A DNA stretch of 64,000 bases from PALSA-505 sp963702235 (GTDB lineage Bacteria; Actinomycetota; Actinomycetes; Streptosporangiales; Streptosporangiaceae), in contig CAVPBZ010000004.1 in assembly GCA_963702235.1 (NCBI GenBank), forward strand, positions 94,159 through 158,158, written 5' to 3'. Positions 20,140 through 28,566 of the stretch are shown one piece after another; positions within the stretch are counted from its first letter, which is position 1; the number at the start of each line of letters is the position of its first letter. The notes beneath the pieces were generated by a model. It had not been told where the DNA came from, made no database searches, and saw only the letters and a list, made by a program, of their open reading frames with translations. Both the position numbers and the translations under genes were made by a program.

Positions 20140-22223
20140 GGCCGGTCACGCAGGCCGCCGCGGGAGTCGCCGGGCAGCGGCGCGGTGACGGCTGTACCGC
20201 CCAGGTGCCTGCGCAGCCAGGCCGTCGCCTGCGGCGCCCGCAGCGGCCGGCTGACGTACAGCCCCTGGGCCGCCTCGCAGCCCATCTCGCGCAGCGCCGC
20301 GGCCGCGGCCGCGGTGTCGACGCCTTTGGCCACCGAGCCGATGCCCAGCGCGCGGACGAGTTCCACCAGCGAGCGGACGATCACCTCGTCGTCGGGACTG
20401 GCCGGCAGCCGCCCGACGAACGACGAGTCGATCTTGATCTCGCACAGCGGAAGCCGCTTGAGCCGCGCCAGCGAGGAGTAGCCGGTGCCGAAGTCGTCCA
20501 GGCTGACCGCCAGCCCCAGGGCGGCCAGCGCGTCCACCGCGGCCGCGGCGTGCGCGGGCTCGGCGGTCAGCACCCGCTCGTTGACCTGCAGCATCAGCGC
20601 CTCGGGCGGCAGCCCGCGGCGGTCGAGGCCGCGGGAGATCATCGTGGTCAGGCTGGCGTCCAGCAGGTCGCGGGCGGACACGCGCAGCGCCACCTGCACG
20701 GCCAGCCCGGCCCGCCACCAGGCCCGCGCCTGGTCCAGCGCGGAGTCCACCACGTGCCGGGTCAGGTCCCGCATCAGGTCCGAGTGCCCGGCCGTCTCGG
20801 TGAACTCCTCCTCAGGGGTGATCAGGCCGCGCTCGGGGTGCCGCCAGCGGACCAGCGCCTCCATCCCGGCCGGCCGTCCGTCGGTGAGCCAGATCTTGGG
20901 CTGGTACGCCAGCTCCACCTCGCCCCCGTCCACCGCCCGGCGCAGATCGCCGAGCAGGGTGAGCCGGGCCGGCGAGTTGCGGTCCCTGGCCGGGTCGTAC
21001 GCCTCCACCCCGGTGCGGTTCTCCTTGGCCAGGTACATGGCCACGTCGGCGCGCTGCAGCAGCAGCTCGACGTCGTCCGCGTCGGCGGGGCAGGTCGCGA
21101 TGCCGACGCTGGCCTCGACGTGCAGCGTCATCCCGTCCAGCCGGAGCGGCTCGGCCAGCGCCGCCCGCAGCCGCGCCGCCACCTCGCGGGCGGTGCGCGC
21201 GGACCTGATCACCGGCAGCAGCACCGCGAACTCGTCGCCGCCGAGCCTGGCCACCAGGTCACCGGGGCGCACGCTGTGGGTGAGCCGGTGCGCGACCGTC
21301 TGCAGCAGCTGGTCGCCCGCCGGGTGCCCGAGCGTGTCGTTGACCTCCTTGAACCGGTCCAGGTCGAGCAGCAGGAAGCCGGTCACGCCGGACGACCTGG
21401 CCGCGGCGGTCAGCGCCTCTTCGGTGCGGCGCAGCAGCAGCTTGCGGTTGGGCAGGCCGGTCAGCTCATCGTGCATGGCCTGGTGCTCGCGCTGCACCGA
21501 CACCGCGGCGTTCAGGTAGACCGCGATCAGCGGCAGCAGGAACAGCAGCACGAGCCACACCGACCGGCCCATCACCACCACGACCAGCGGGGCGGCCGAC
21601 AGCAGCGCCAGGATGACGAACGCCTGGTAGGGAAGCTCCTCCCGCACGATCGCGAGCACCGGGGCCCGCGCGTGCAGGCTGATCGCGATCGCGACCAGCG
21701 TGAAGTTGACGGCGAAGTAGGCGGCGGCGGCCAGCGCCACGCCGGCCAGCTGCGCCCCGGACGGCAGCCAGGGGTGCATGGGGTCCGGGTGGATCCCGGC
21801 CAGCCCGAGCGCGGCCCACGCCGCGCCCAGCGCCAGCACGTCCTGCGCCGCGTTGAACACGGTACGGTGCAACGCCTTGCGGTCGGCCGTCCCGGCGATC
21901 AGCGTGGACGCGGCCTTGAGCAGTGCGGCGACCGGCAGCCCCCAGTAGAGCAGGGCAGCGAAGCCGAACGTCACCGACGCGACGCCCGAGTCGGGGCCGG
22001 ACTTTCCCGGCGTGATGATCGGCCGCAGCTCGCCGACCATGATGAGGACGGCGATCGTCCACAGCAGCGGGCTCCGTACCAGGTGCTGAACGCTGGCCGC
22101 GGTGAGGGTGGTCATGGCCGCGCACAGGACGGCCAGGCCCGCCACCGAGACGATGCTCAGGTGAATCCACAACGGCGAGCCCGGCCGCGGTGTGATGTCC
22201 CTGGTGTCGCTCGGATCCCTCAT
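20103..22223 (-). CDS. Membrane GGDEF protein with a degenerate EAL domain
   Basis: 706 residues. About seven or eight hydrophobic segments fill the first ~240 residues. The GGDEF domain has RLGGDEF near residue 328 and a standard inhibitory RxxD (RPGD) five residues before it, so it should be an active, product-inhibited diguanylate cyclase. The EAL domain keeps MEALVRW (~454), DDFGTGYSSL and IKID. It has lost several metal ligands: the VNLS asparagine is Arg (ALRVS), the first Glu of the E-[IL]-TE motif is Gln (LQVNE), and AEGVE reads AKGVD. The phosphodiesterase is probably dead or acts as a c-di-GMP receptor. GAGGG lies 6 nt before the ATG. Confidence 0.92.
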   Translation of the reverse strand: MRDPSDTRDITPRPGSPLWIHLSIVSVAGLAVLCAAMTTLTAASVQHLVRSPLLWTIAVLIMVGELRPIITPGKSGPDSGVASVTFGFAALLYWGLPVAALLKAASTLIAGTADRKALHRTVFNAAQDVLALGAAWAALGLAGIHPDPMHPWLPSGAQLAGVALAAAAYFAVNFTLVAIAISLHARAPVLAIVREELPYQAFVILALLSAAPLVVVVMGRSVWLVLLFLLPLIAVYLNAAVSVQREHQAMHDELTGLPNRKLLLRRTEEALTAAARSSGVTGFLLLDLDRFKEVNDTLGHPAGDQLLQTVAHRLTHSVRPGDLVARLGGDEFAVLLPVIRSARTAREVAARLRAALAEPLRLDGMTLHVEASVGIATCPADADDVELLLQRADVAMYLAKENRTGVEAYDPARDRNSPARLTLLGDLRRAVDGGEVELAYQPKIWLTDGRPAGMEALVRWRHPERGLITPEEEFTETAGHSDLMRDLTRHVVDSALDQARAWWRAGLAVQVALRVSARDLLDASLTTMISRGLDRRGLPPEALMLQVNERVLTAEPAHAAAAVDALAALGLAVSLDDFGTGYSSLARLKRLPLCEIKIDSSFVGRLPASPDDEVIVRSLVELVRALGIGSVAKGVDTAAAAAALREMGCEAAQGLYVSRPLRAPQATAWLRRHLGGTAVTAPLPGDSRGGLRDRPQRTAAGAAGSA

Positions 22224-22400
22224 CGATAGCCCTCGTGCCGCAAGCTAGCTCGTGCAGATGCACATGCAAGAAGAGTACGGCGAAAGTACCACTTCGCGGA
22301 ACCGGTTGCACACCATCCGTTACCGCCGATTGATCCCATGTGCCTGACCTGCGGCTTTACTCGGCATAGATCGTGAGCGTTTGGGCGGTTACGGGCGCGT

Positions 22401-24527
22401 TTAGCCGGTAATTTTCCCTCCGTCACCGCCGGCCGCCGCGGCCCGCGCCGCGTCCGGGCCCTGCTCCAGCAGCAGCCCGAACGCCGCCTCGTCCAGCACC
22501 GGCACGCCCAGTTCCACCGCCTTGTCGTACTTCGAGCCCGCGTTCTCGCCGGCCACCACGAAGTCGGTCTTCTTCGAGACCGAGCCGGTGACCTTGCCGC
22601 CCCGGGCCCGCACCGCCTCGATCGCCGTGTCCCGGCTGAACTCCGCCAGCGACCCGGTGATCACCATCGACAGCCCGGCCAGCGGCCGCCCGGTACCGCC
22701 TGCGCCGCCGGCCGGCGTCTCCTCGGCCAGCCGCACGCCGGCCTGCCGCCACTTGGCCACGATCGCCCGGTGCCAGTCCACCGTGAACCAGTCGGTCAGC
22801 GCCGCGGCGATCGTCGGCCCGACGCCGTCCACGGCGGCCAGCTCCGCCACCGACGCCTGCTCGATCGCGTCCAGCGAGCCGAAGTGCGCGGCCAGCGCCC
22901 GGGCCGCGGTCGGCCCGACGTGCCGGATCGACAGCGCGACCAGGATCCGCCACAGCGGCCGCGACCGCGCCTCCTCCAGGTTCGCCACGAGCTTGCCCGC
23001 GTTGACCGTCAGCGTGCCCGCCTTGTTCACGAAGAACGGCACGGTCGCCAGCCGCTCGTCGGTCAGCGCGAACATGTCACCCTCGTCGGTCACCAGGCCG
23101 GAGTCCAGCACTGCGGTCACGGCCTCGTAGCCGAGCACCTCGATGTCCAGCGCGCCGCGGCCGGCCAGGTGGAACAGCCTCTCGCGCAGCTGGGCGGGAC
23201 AGGAGCGGGTGTTCGGGCAGCGCCAGTCCACCTCGCCCTCCTCGCGGGCCAGCGGGGTGCCGCAGGCCGGGCAGCGGTCCGGGAACTCGAAGGCGCGCTC
23301 GGAGCCGTCGCGCAGGTCCGCCACCGGCCCGACGATCTCGGGGATCACGTCGCCCGCCTTGCGCAGGACGACCATGTCGCCGATCAGCACGCCCTTGCGC
23401 TTCACCTCGTCGGCGTTGTGCAGCGTGGCCCGGTCCACCATGGACCCGGCGACCTTGGCCGGCTCCATCACCGCGAACGGGGTGACCCGGCCGGTGCGGC
23501 CCACGTTCACCCGGATGTCCAGCAGCCGGGTGGTCACCTCCTCCGGCGGGTACTTGTAGGCGATCGCCCACCGCGGCGCCCGGCTGGTCGATCCCAGCTC
23601 GCGCTGCACCGCGACCCGGTCCAGCTTGACCACCACGCCGTCGATCTCGTACGGCGGGTCGTGCCGGTGCTCGGCGTAGTAGCCGATGTACTCGCGCACC
23701 CCGTCCAGGTCTGGTGTCACCCGGAACAGCCCGCTGACCGGCAGCCCCCACTCGCCCATCCGCTCGTACCAGCCGGACTGGGTGTCCGGGCCCTCGTTCG
23801 GCCGGCCGACGCCGTGCACGATCATGTCGAGCGCCCGGCTGGCGGTGACCCGCGGGTCCTTCTGCCGCAGCGAGCCCGCCGCGGCGCTGCGCGGGTTGGC
23901 GAAGGCGGGCTTGCCCGCCTCGGTCAGCGCCACGTTCAGCTCGCCGAACCCGGCCACCGGGAAGAACACCTCGCCGCGCACCTCGAGCGTCTCCGGCCAG
24001 CCGCTGCCGTTGAGCCTGGCCGGCACGCTGGCGATCGTGCGGATGTTGGGCGTCACGTCCTCGCCGGTGACGCCGTCGCCGCGGGTCGCGGCGCGGACCA
24101 GCGCCCCGTTCCGGTAGAGCAGCGCGACGGCCAGCCCGTCGATCTTCAGCTCGCACAGGTAGGGCCCCACCGGACCGGACTCGCCGAGCCTGGCCACCCG
24201 CGCCGCCCAGGCGTCCAGCTCCTCGGCGGAGAACGCGTTGTCCAGGCTGAGCAGCCGGTCCCGGTGGGTCACCGGGGTGAACAGCGTGGACACCGAGCCG
24301 CCGACCTTCTGCGTCGGCGAGTCCGGGGTGCGCAGCTCGGGATAGCGCTCCTCGATCTCGGTCAGCTCGCGCATGAGCGTGTCGTACTCGGCGTCGGAGA
24401 TCAGCGGCGAGTCCAGCACGTAATACCGGTGCTGCTGCTCGGTCAGCTCCACGCTGAGCCCCGCGTGCCGGTGCCTGACCTCGGTCGGCACGCCGCCCAG
24501 CTCGGCGGCCTCCGGTAGCTCGGTCAT
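22401..24527 (-). CDS. ligA: NAD-dependent DNA ligase
   Basis: 708 residues, full length. It has the N-terminal Ia/adenylation domain with the nucleotidyl-lysine motif LKIDG (Lys ~126) and an OB fold. A four-cysteine zinc finger (CPACGTPL...WRCPNTRSCPAQ) is followed by helix-hairpin-helix repeats and a C-terminal BRCT domain (GGTGRPLAGLSMVITGSL). It seals nicks in replication and repair. The ribosome-binding site GGAGGGAG lies inside a 15-nt sequence that also occurs at the 3' end of the upstream gene. Confidence 0.98.
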   Translation of the reverse strand: MTELPEAAELGGVPTEVRHRHAGLSVELTEQQHRYYVLDSPLISDAEYDTLMRELTEIEERYPELRTPDSPTQKVGGSVSTLFTPVTHRDRLLSLDNAFSAEELDAWAARVARLGESGPVGPYLCELKIDGLAVALLYRNGALVRAATRGDGVTGEDVTPNIRTIASVPARLNGSGWPETLEVRGEVFFPVAGFGELNVALTEAGKPAFANPRSAAAGSLRQKDPRVTASRALDMIVHGVGRPNEGPDTQSGWYERMGEWGLPVSGLFRVTPDLDGVREYIGYYAEHRHDPPYEIDGVVVKLDRVAVQRELGSTSRAPRWAIAYKYPPEEVTTRLLDIRVNVGRTGRVTPFAVMEPAKVAGSMVDRATLHNADEVKRKGVLIGDMVVLRKAGDVIPEIVGPVADLRDGSERAFEFPDRCPACGTPLAREEGEVDWRCPNTRSCPAQLRERLFHLAGRGALDIEVLGYEAVTAVLDSGLVTDEGDMFALTDERLATVPFFVNKAGTLTVNAGKLVANLEEARSRPLWRILVALSIRHVGPTAARALAAHFGSLDAIEQASVAELAAVDGVGPTIAAALTDWFTVDWHRAIVAKWRQAGVRLAEETPAGGAGGTGRPLAGLSMVITGSLAEFSRDTAIEAVRARGGKVTGSVSKKTDFVVAGENAGSKYDKAVELGVPVLDEAAFGLLLEQGPDAARAAAAGGDGGKITG

Positions 24528-24594
24528 GTAGCCGCTGCTCCCTCCTCGATCATGCTTGCCATTCCCGGCTCATGGTCACTCTGGCCCGCCTCGG

Positions 24595-25623
24595 TCACCC
24601 CGTTCCCTCCTCGATCATCTCGGGCAGTATCCGGCCCGCCTCCCGGCAGGCGGCGAGCAGCTCGGCGGCACGCTCCGGTGACGCGCCGGCCAGACCGCAG
24701 GCGGGCCCGATGACCACCAGCTCGGCGCACCGCGCCGGCCGCAGGCCGAGCCGGCGCCACAGGTCGATGACCCGCTTGGCCAGTTCGCTAGCCACTGCCC
24801 GTTCGGAATTCAGCGGTTGAACGGCCCCGGCGAAAATAGCGGTACCGGACTCCGCCGCCTCAGCCAGCGGATCCTCGTCTTCCCGCCGCATCAGGCTGAG
24901 GTCGAGGTAGATCGCTTGCGCGCCGGAATCGGCGATGATGCCGAACGGCGGCCGGGCTGCGCAGCAGTGCACGACGCCGAAGGCGGTCGCGGCGTCGAGG
25001 ATCACCCGCAGGCTGTCGGCGGCCGGGCCTGGCTCGGCCGGGCGGAGCCGGTTCAGCCCGCTGGCCGACGGCAGGGAGCCGTCCAGCACCGCGGGCAGCC
25101 GCGGCTCGTCGCACTGCAGCAGCAGCCGCGCGCCGGGGACCCGGCGGCGGACGTCGGCGGCGTGCGTGCGGACGCCCTCGGCCAGCGACGCGATGAGGTC
25201 GGCGACCGCGCCGTGGTCGGTCAGCACCTTCTCCTGGCTGGCGGGCAGCTCGAGCGAGGCGGCGAGCGTCCACGGCCCGCAGACCTGGATCTTGAGCGCG
25301 CCCTGGTAGCCGTCGGCGGCCTGCTCCAGCGCGTCCAGGTCCTGGTCGAGCAGCGAGCGCGCGCGGCGCAGGTCGCGGCCGGGCCGGGGCGCCAGCCGCC
25401 AGCCGCCCGGGGTGGTCTCGACCGGCATCTCGGTGAGCAGCGCGGCGGTGCGCCCGATCATGTCGGCGCCGGGGCCGCGGGCGGGCAGCTCGGGCAGGTA
25501 CGGCAGGTCCGGCAGCTCGTCGAGCACGGTCCGCACGGCGGCGAGGGGCTCGGTGCCGGGCATCGAGCCGGCCCCGGTCGCGCTGCCTGGCGGCCAGGGG
25601 AAGCCCGCGGTGTCGCTGGTCAC
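24595..25623 (-). CDS. MetE C-terminal-domain-like conserved protein
   Basis: About 342 residues from a GTG at 25623; an ATG at 25656 is an alternative. The sequence starts FPWPPGSATGAGSMPGT. It contains the barrel segments QVCGPWTLAASLELP, LLLQCDEPRLPAVLDG, VVHCCA and VVIGPACGLAG, as in the actinobacterial relatives of vitamin B12-independent methionine synthase encoded next to ligA. The substrate is unknown. TAGGCT lies 7 nt before the GTG, which fits a leaderless mRNA. ligA follows 67 nt downstream on the same strand. Confidence 0.8.
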   Translation of the reverse strand: MTSDTAGFPWPPGSATGAGSMPGTEPLAAVRTVLDELPDLPYLPELPARGPGADMIGRTAALLTEMPVETTPGGWRLAPRPGRDLRRARSLLDQDLDALEQAADGYQGALKIQVCGPWTLAASLELPASQEKVLTDHGAVADLIASLAEGVRTHAADVRRRVPGARLLLQCDEPRLPAVLDGSLPSASGLNRLRPAEPGPAADSLRVILDAATAFGVVHCCAARPPFGIIADSGAQAIYLDLSLMRREDEDPLAEAAESGTAIFAGAVQPLNSERAVASELAKRVIDLWRRLGLRPARCAELVVIGPACGLAGASPERAAELLAACREAGRILPEMIEEGTG

Positions 25624-25669
25624 GCTGCCGAGCCTAGCGCCCGCCTCCGACGGCATGATCGCTCCGCCG

Positions 25670-25820
25670 CACCGCGCCCGGTCACCACGACCCGTGCCTC
25701 GCGCGCACCGGCCCGGTCACGACGCCCGCACTGGCCCCGTCACCACATCCGGCCCCGCCCGCACGGGCCCGGTCACCACAACCCCGCCACCCGCACCGGG
25801 CCCGTCACCACGCCGGGCCA
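25670..25820. repeat. Degenerate tandem repeats with a GTCACCAC core
   Basis: Five imperfect copies of a unit built around CCCGGTCACCACG, with the core GTCAC starting at 25681, 25716, 25739, 25772 and 25804 (spacing 23-35 nt). The units share a GCACCGGCCC-like stretch before the core. It is non-coding as far as can be seen and lies immediately upstream of the MetE-like gene, which reads away from it. Confidence 0.7.
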
Positions 25821-25899
25821 GCCCACTTTCCATGCGGTACGCCCAAGTACCGTCCGGGTTTGTACCGTTTTGTGCGACACGAGCGCATGGAAAGTGGGC
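25821..25899. repeat. Palindromic element 1 (16-bp arms, 47-nt centre)
   Basis: GCCCACTTTCCATGCG (25821-25836) and its perfect complement CGCATGGAAAGTGGGC (25884-25899) flank 47 nt. The centre is less GC-rich and contains GTACC/GGTAC sub-repeats. It is too long-spaced for a simple terminator. Confidence 0.85.
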
Positions 25900-25971
25900 C
25901 GCCCGGGCCCGCGTGCGCCTGGTCGGCGGGCTCTGGCCCATCTGTATCCGGGTCACTTTCATGATCACTAT

Positions 25972-26042
25972 GACTTTGCACACTCTACGACCACAGAAAA
26001 CGATGACTGACGCTGAATTCTGGTCGCAGCGTGTGCAAAGTC
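25972..26042. repeat. Palindromic element 2 (12-bp arms, 47-nt centre)
   Basis: GACTTTGCACAC (25972-25983) and GTGTGCAAAGTC (26031-26042) flank exactly 47 nt. The pairing continues inward, imperfectly, through CGACCACAGAA and TTCTGGTCG, giving a long cruciform-capable stem. It begins 22 nt after the mnmA stop on the minus strand, so it could also serve as the mnmA 3' end. Confidence 0.85.
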
Positions 26043-26064
26043 GAGATGGGCGTGCGGGTTCGCG

Positions 26065-27168
26065 CTAGCGGGCGCGGCTGGGCGCGGGGCGGGCGGCCTC
26101 GATGGTGGCGGAGCCGAGGACGAGATCGCCGTCGTAGAGGACCGCGGCCTGGCCCTTGGCGACGCCGCGGGCGGGCTCGTGCAGCGCGATCCTGAGCGCG
26201 CCGTCGGCCGGGCTCACGGTCGCCGGGTGCGTCTCGCCGTGCGCGCGCAGCTGGACGGTGCCGTCCAGCGGGGCCGCGGGCGGCGGGCAGCCGGTCCACA
26301 CCGGGCGGGTCGCGATGATCTCGTGCACGTCGAGCGCCTCGCGCGGGCCGACGGTCACCGTCCCGCTGACGGGCTCGATGTCCAGCACGTAGCGGGGCCT
26401 GCCGTCGCCGGCCGGGACGCCGATGCGCAGCCCCTTGCGCTGGCCGATCGTGAAGCCGTACGCGCCGTCGTGCTCGCCGACCACGCGGCCGCCGGTGTCC
26501 ACGATCTGGCCGGGCGCCTCGCCGAGCCGGCCGGCCAGGAACTTCCTGGTGTCCCCGTCGGCGATGAAGCACACGTCGTGGCTGTCCGGCTTATCGGCCA
26601 CGGCCAGGCCGCGCTCGGCGGCCTCCTGGCGCACCTGCGCCTTGGTGGACCCGCCGAGCGGGAACATGGCGCGATCGAGCTGGCCGCCGGTGAGCACGGC
26701 GAGCACGTAGGACTGGTCCTTGGCCGGATCGACGCTGCGCCGCAGCCGGGTGCCGCGGGGCCCGGCCTCGAGCCGGGCGTGGTGGCCGGTGCAGACCGCG
26801 TCGAAGCCGAGCGCCACCGCCCGGTCCAGCACCGCGGCGAACTTGATCTTCTCGTTGCAGCGCAGGCACGGATTGGGGGTACGGCCCGCCGCGTATTCGG
26901 CGACGAAGTCGGCCACCACGTCCGCGCTGAACCGCTCGGCCATGTCCCAGACATAGAACGGGATGCCAATGACGTCGGCGGCGCGGCGGGCGTCGCGGGC
27001 ATCCTCCAGCGTGCAGCAGCCCCGGGCGCCGGTCCGGTAGGAGCGCGGGTTCTGCGACAGCGCGAGGTGAACGCCGGTCACCTGGTGGCCTGCGTCCGCC
27101 GCCCTGGCCGCGGCGACGGCCGAGTCGACGCCGCCGGACATGGCGGCAAGCACGCGGAGCTGAGTCAT
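26065..27168 (-). CDS. mnmA: tRNA-specific 2-thiouridylase
   Basis: 367 residues. It installs 2-thiouridine at position 34 of Lys, Glu and Gln tRNAs, using ATP and sulfur from a desulfurase relay. It has the N-terminal PP-loop AMSGGVDSAVAA, the catalytic cysteine in NPCLRCNEKIKF (~102-112), and the second cysteine in HDVCFIADGD (~195-205). The C-terminus is a beta-barrel. In many actinobacteria it directly follows cysteine desulfurase. Here that gene is 7 kb away, although still on the same strand. Confidence 0.97.
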   Translation of the reverse strand: MTQLRVLAAMSGGVDSAVAAARAADAGHQVTGVHLALSQNPRSYRTGARGCCTLEDARDARRAADVIGIPFYVWDMAERFSADVVADFVAEYAAGRTPNPCLRCNEKIKFAAVLDRAVALGFDAVCTGHHARLEAGPRGTRLRRSVDPAKDQSYVLAVLTGGQLDRAMFPLGGSTKAQVRQEAAERGLAVADKPDSHDVCFIADGDTRKFLAGRLGEAPGQIVDTGGRVVGEHDGAYGFTIGQRKGLRIGVPAGDGRPRYVLDIEPVSGTVTVGPREALDVHEIIATRPVWTGCPPPAAPLDGTVQLRAHGETHPATVSPADGALRIALHEPARGVAKGQAAVLYDGDLVLGSATIEAARPAPSRAR

Positions 27169-27330
27169 CGCCTATTGAGGGTACGCGGGAATCGCGGCAT
27201 TCTCGCGCCGGACGCCCGGCGGCAGAAGGCGCGGCGGTTGAGACTGGCGGTCCCGGCCGCGGGCAGACCACACTGATAACTGATACTCGCCCCGGTCCGG
27301 TGACGGCCCCGGGCCGTAAGGAGGTGCGCG

Positions 27331-28566
27331 ATGGCGCAGAAGCGGGTCCTCGGCATCGTGCTGGCGGGCGGCGCGGGCCGGCGGCTGGCGCCGCTGACCG
27401 ACGACCGGGCCAAGCCCGCCGTCCCGTTCGCCGGCCTGTACCGGCTGGTCAACTTCGCGCTGTCCAACCTGGTCAACGCCGGCATCCTGCGGATCTGCGT
27501 ACTGACCCAGTACAAGAGCCACAGCCTGGACCGGCACATCACCACCACCTGGCGGATGAGCGGGCTGCTCGGCAACTACGTGACGCCGGTCCCCGCGCAG
27601 CAGCGGCTCGGCCCGCAGTGGTACACCGGCTCGGCCGACGCGATCCACCAGTCGCTCAACCTGATCTACGACGAGGAACCGGACCTGGTGATCGTCTTCG
27701 GCGCCGATCACGTGTACCGGATGGACCCGCGGCAGATGATCGACCAGCACGTGGCCACGGGCGCCGGCGTCACCGTGGCCGCCATCCCGGTGCCACGCGC
27801 CGAGGCGACGGCGTTCGGCGTGATCCAGACCGGCACGGACGGCAGGTCGATCGAGGCGTTCCTGGAAAAGCCGGCCGACCCGCCCGCGATGCCCGGCCAT
27901 GCCGACCTGGCCTACGCCTCGATGGGCAACTACCTCTTCGACGCCGACGTGCTGGTGGACTCGCTGCGCAAGGACGCGGTGGACACCGCCAGCAGGCACG
28001 ACATGGGCGGCGACATCATCCCGATGCTGGTCAGCCAGCGGGCCGCCGAGGTGTACAACTTCCTCGACAACAAGGTGCCCGGCGCCACCGAGCGGGACGC
28101 CGGCTACTGGCGCGACGTCGGGACGCTGGACTCCTACTTCGACGCGCAGATGGACCTGTGCGCCGTCCATCCGGTGTTCAACCTGTACAACAGCCAGTGG
28201 CCGATCCTCACCCAGGTGCCGTCGCAGCCGCCGGCAAAGTTCGTGCATAACGACGACCGGGTCGGCCGGGCGATCAACAGCCTGGTCAGCAACGGCGTGA
28301 TCGTGTCCGGCGCGTACGTCAACGAGTCGGTGCTCTCGCCTGGCGTGCGGGTGGACGACTGGGCCACGGTGGACCGCTCCGTCGTGCTGCACAGCACCAG
28401 GATCGGGCCGCACGCGGTGGTCAGGGACGCCATCCTGGACAAGAACGTGGTGGTGCCCGAGAGCGTGGCGGTCGGCGTGGATAAGGAGCACGACCGGGCG
28501 CGCGGCTTCGCGGTCTCCGACGGCGGGGTGACCGTGGTCGGCAAGGGCCAGCTGGTCACGCCGTGA
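27331..28566 (+). CDS. glgC: Glucose-1-phosphate adenylyltransferase
   Basis: ADP-glucose pyrophosphorylase, 411 residues; makes ADP-glucose from ATP and glucose-1-phosphate for glycogen or alpha-glucan synthesis. The nucleotide-binding N-terminus is VLAGGAGRRLAPLTDDRAKPAVPF. The substrate-site segment FLEKPADPPAMP and GRDVGTLDSYFDA are present, and the C-terminal left-handed beta-helix holds the usual hexapeptide-like repeats. AAGGAGG lies 8 nt before the ATG. Its GTGA overlap with glgA indicates coupling. It is divergent from mnmA. Confidence 0.97.
   Translation: MAQKRVLGIVLAGGAGRRLAPLTDDRAKPAVPFAGLYRLVNFALSNLVNAGILRICVLTQYKSHSLDRHITTTWRMSGLLGNYVTPVPAQQRLGPQWYTGSADAIHQSLNLIYDEEPDLVIVFGADHVYRMDPRQMIDQHVATGAGVTVAAIPVPRAEATAFGVIQTGTDGRSIEAFLEKPADPPAMPGHADLAYASMGNYLFDADVLVDSLRKDAVDTASRHDMGGDIIPMLVSQRAAEVYNFLDNKVPGATERDAGYWRDVGTLDSYFDAQMDLCAVHPVFNLYNSQWPILTQVPSQPPAKFVHNDDRVGRAINSLVSNGVIVSGAYVNESVLSPGVRVDDWATVDRSVVLHSTRIGPHAVVRDAILDKNVVVPESVAVGVDKEHDRARGFAVSDGGVTVVGKGQLVTP

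Noticed and set aside
20205..24518. Long plus-strand frames opposite the second GGDEF-EAL gene and ligA
   Set aside because: Antisense shadows rich in Arg, Gly, His and Gln without hydrophobic or domain signal.
25412..26068. Plus-strand frame through the repeat region
   Set aside because: Crosses tandem repeats and palindromes, starts inside another gene, and has repeat-driven Pro/Thr/Arg composition.
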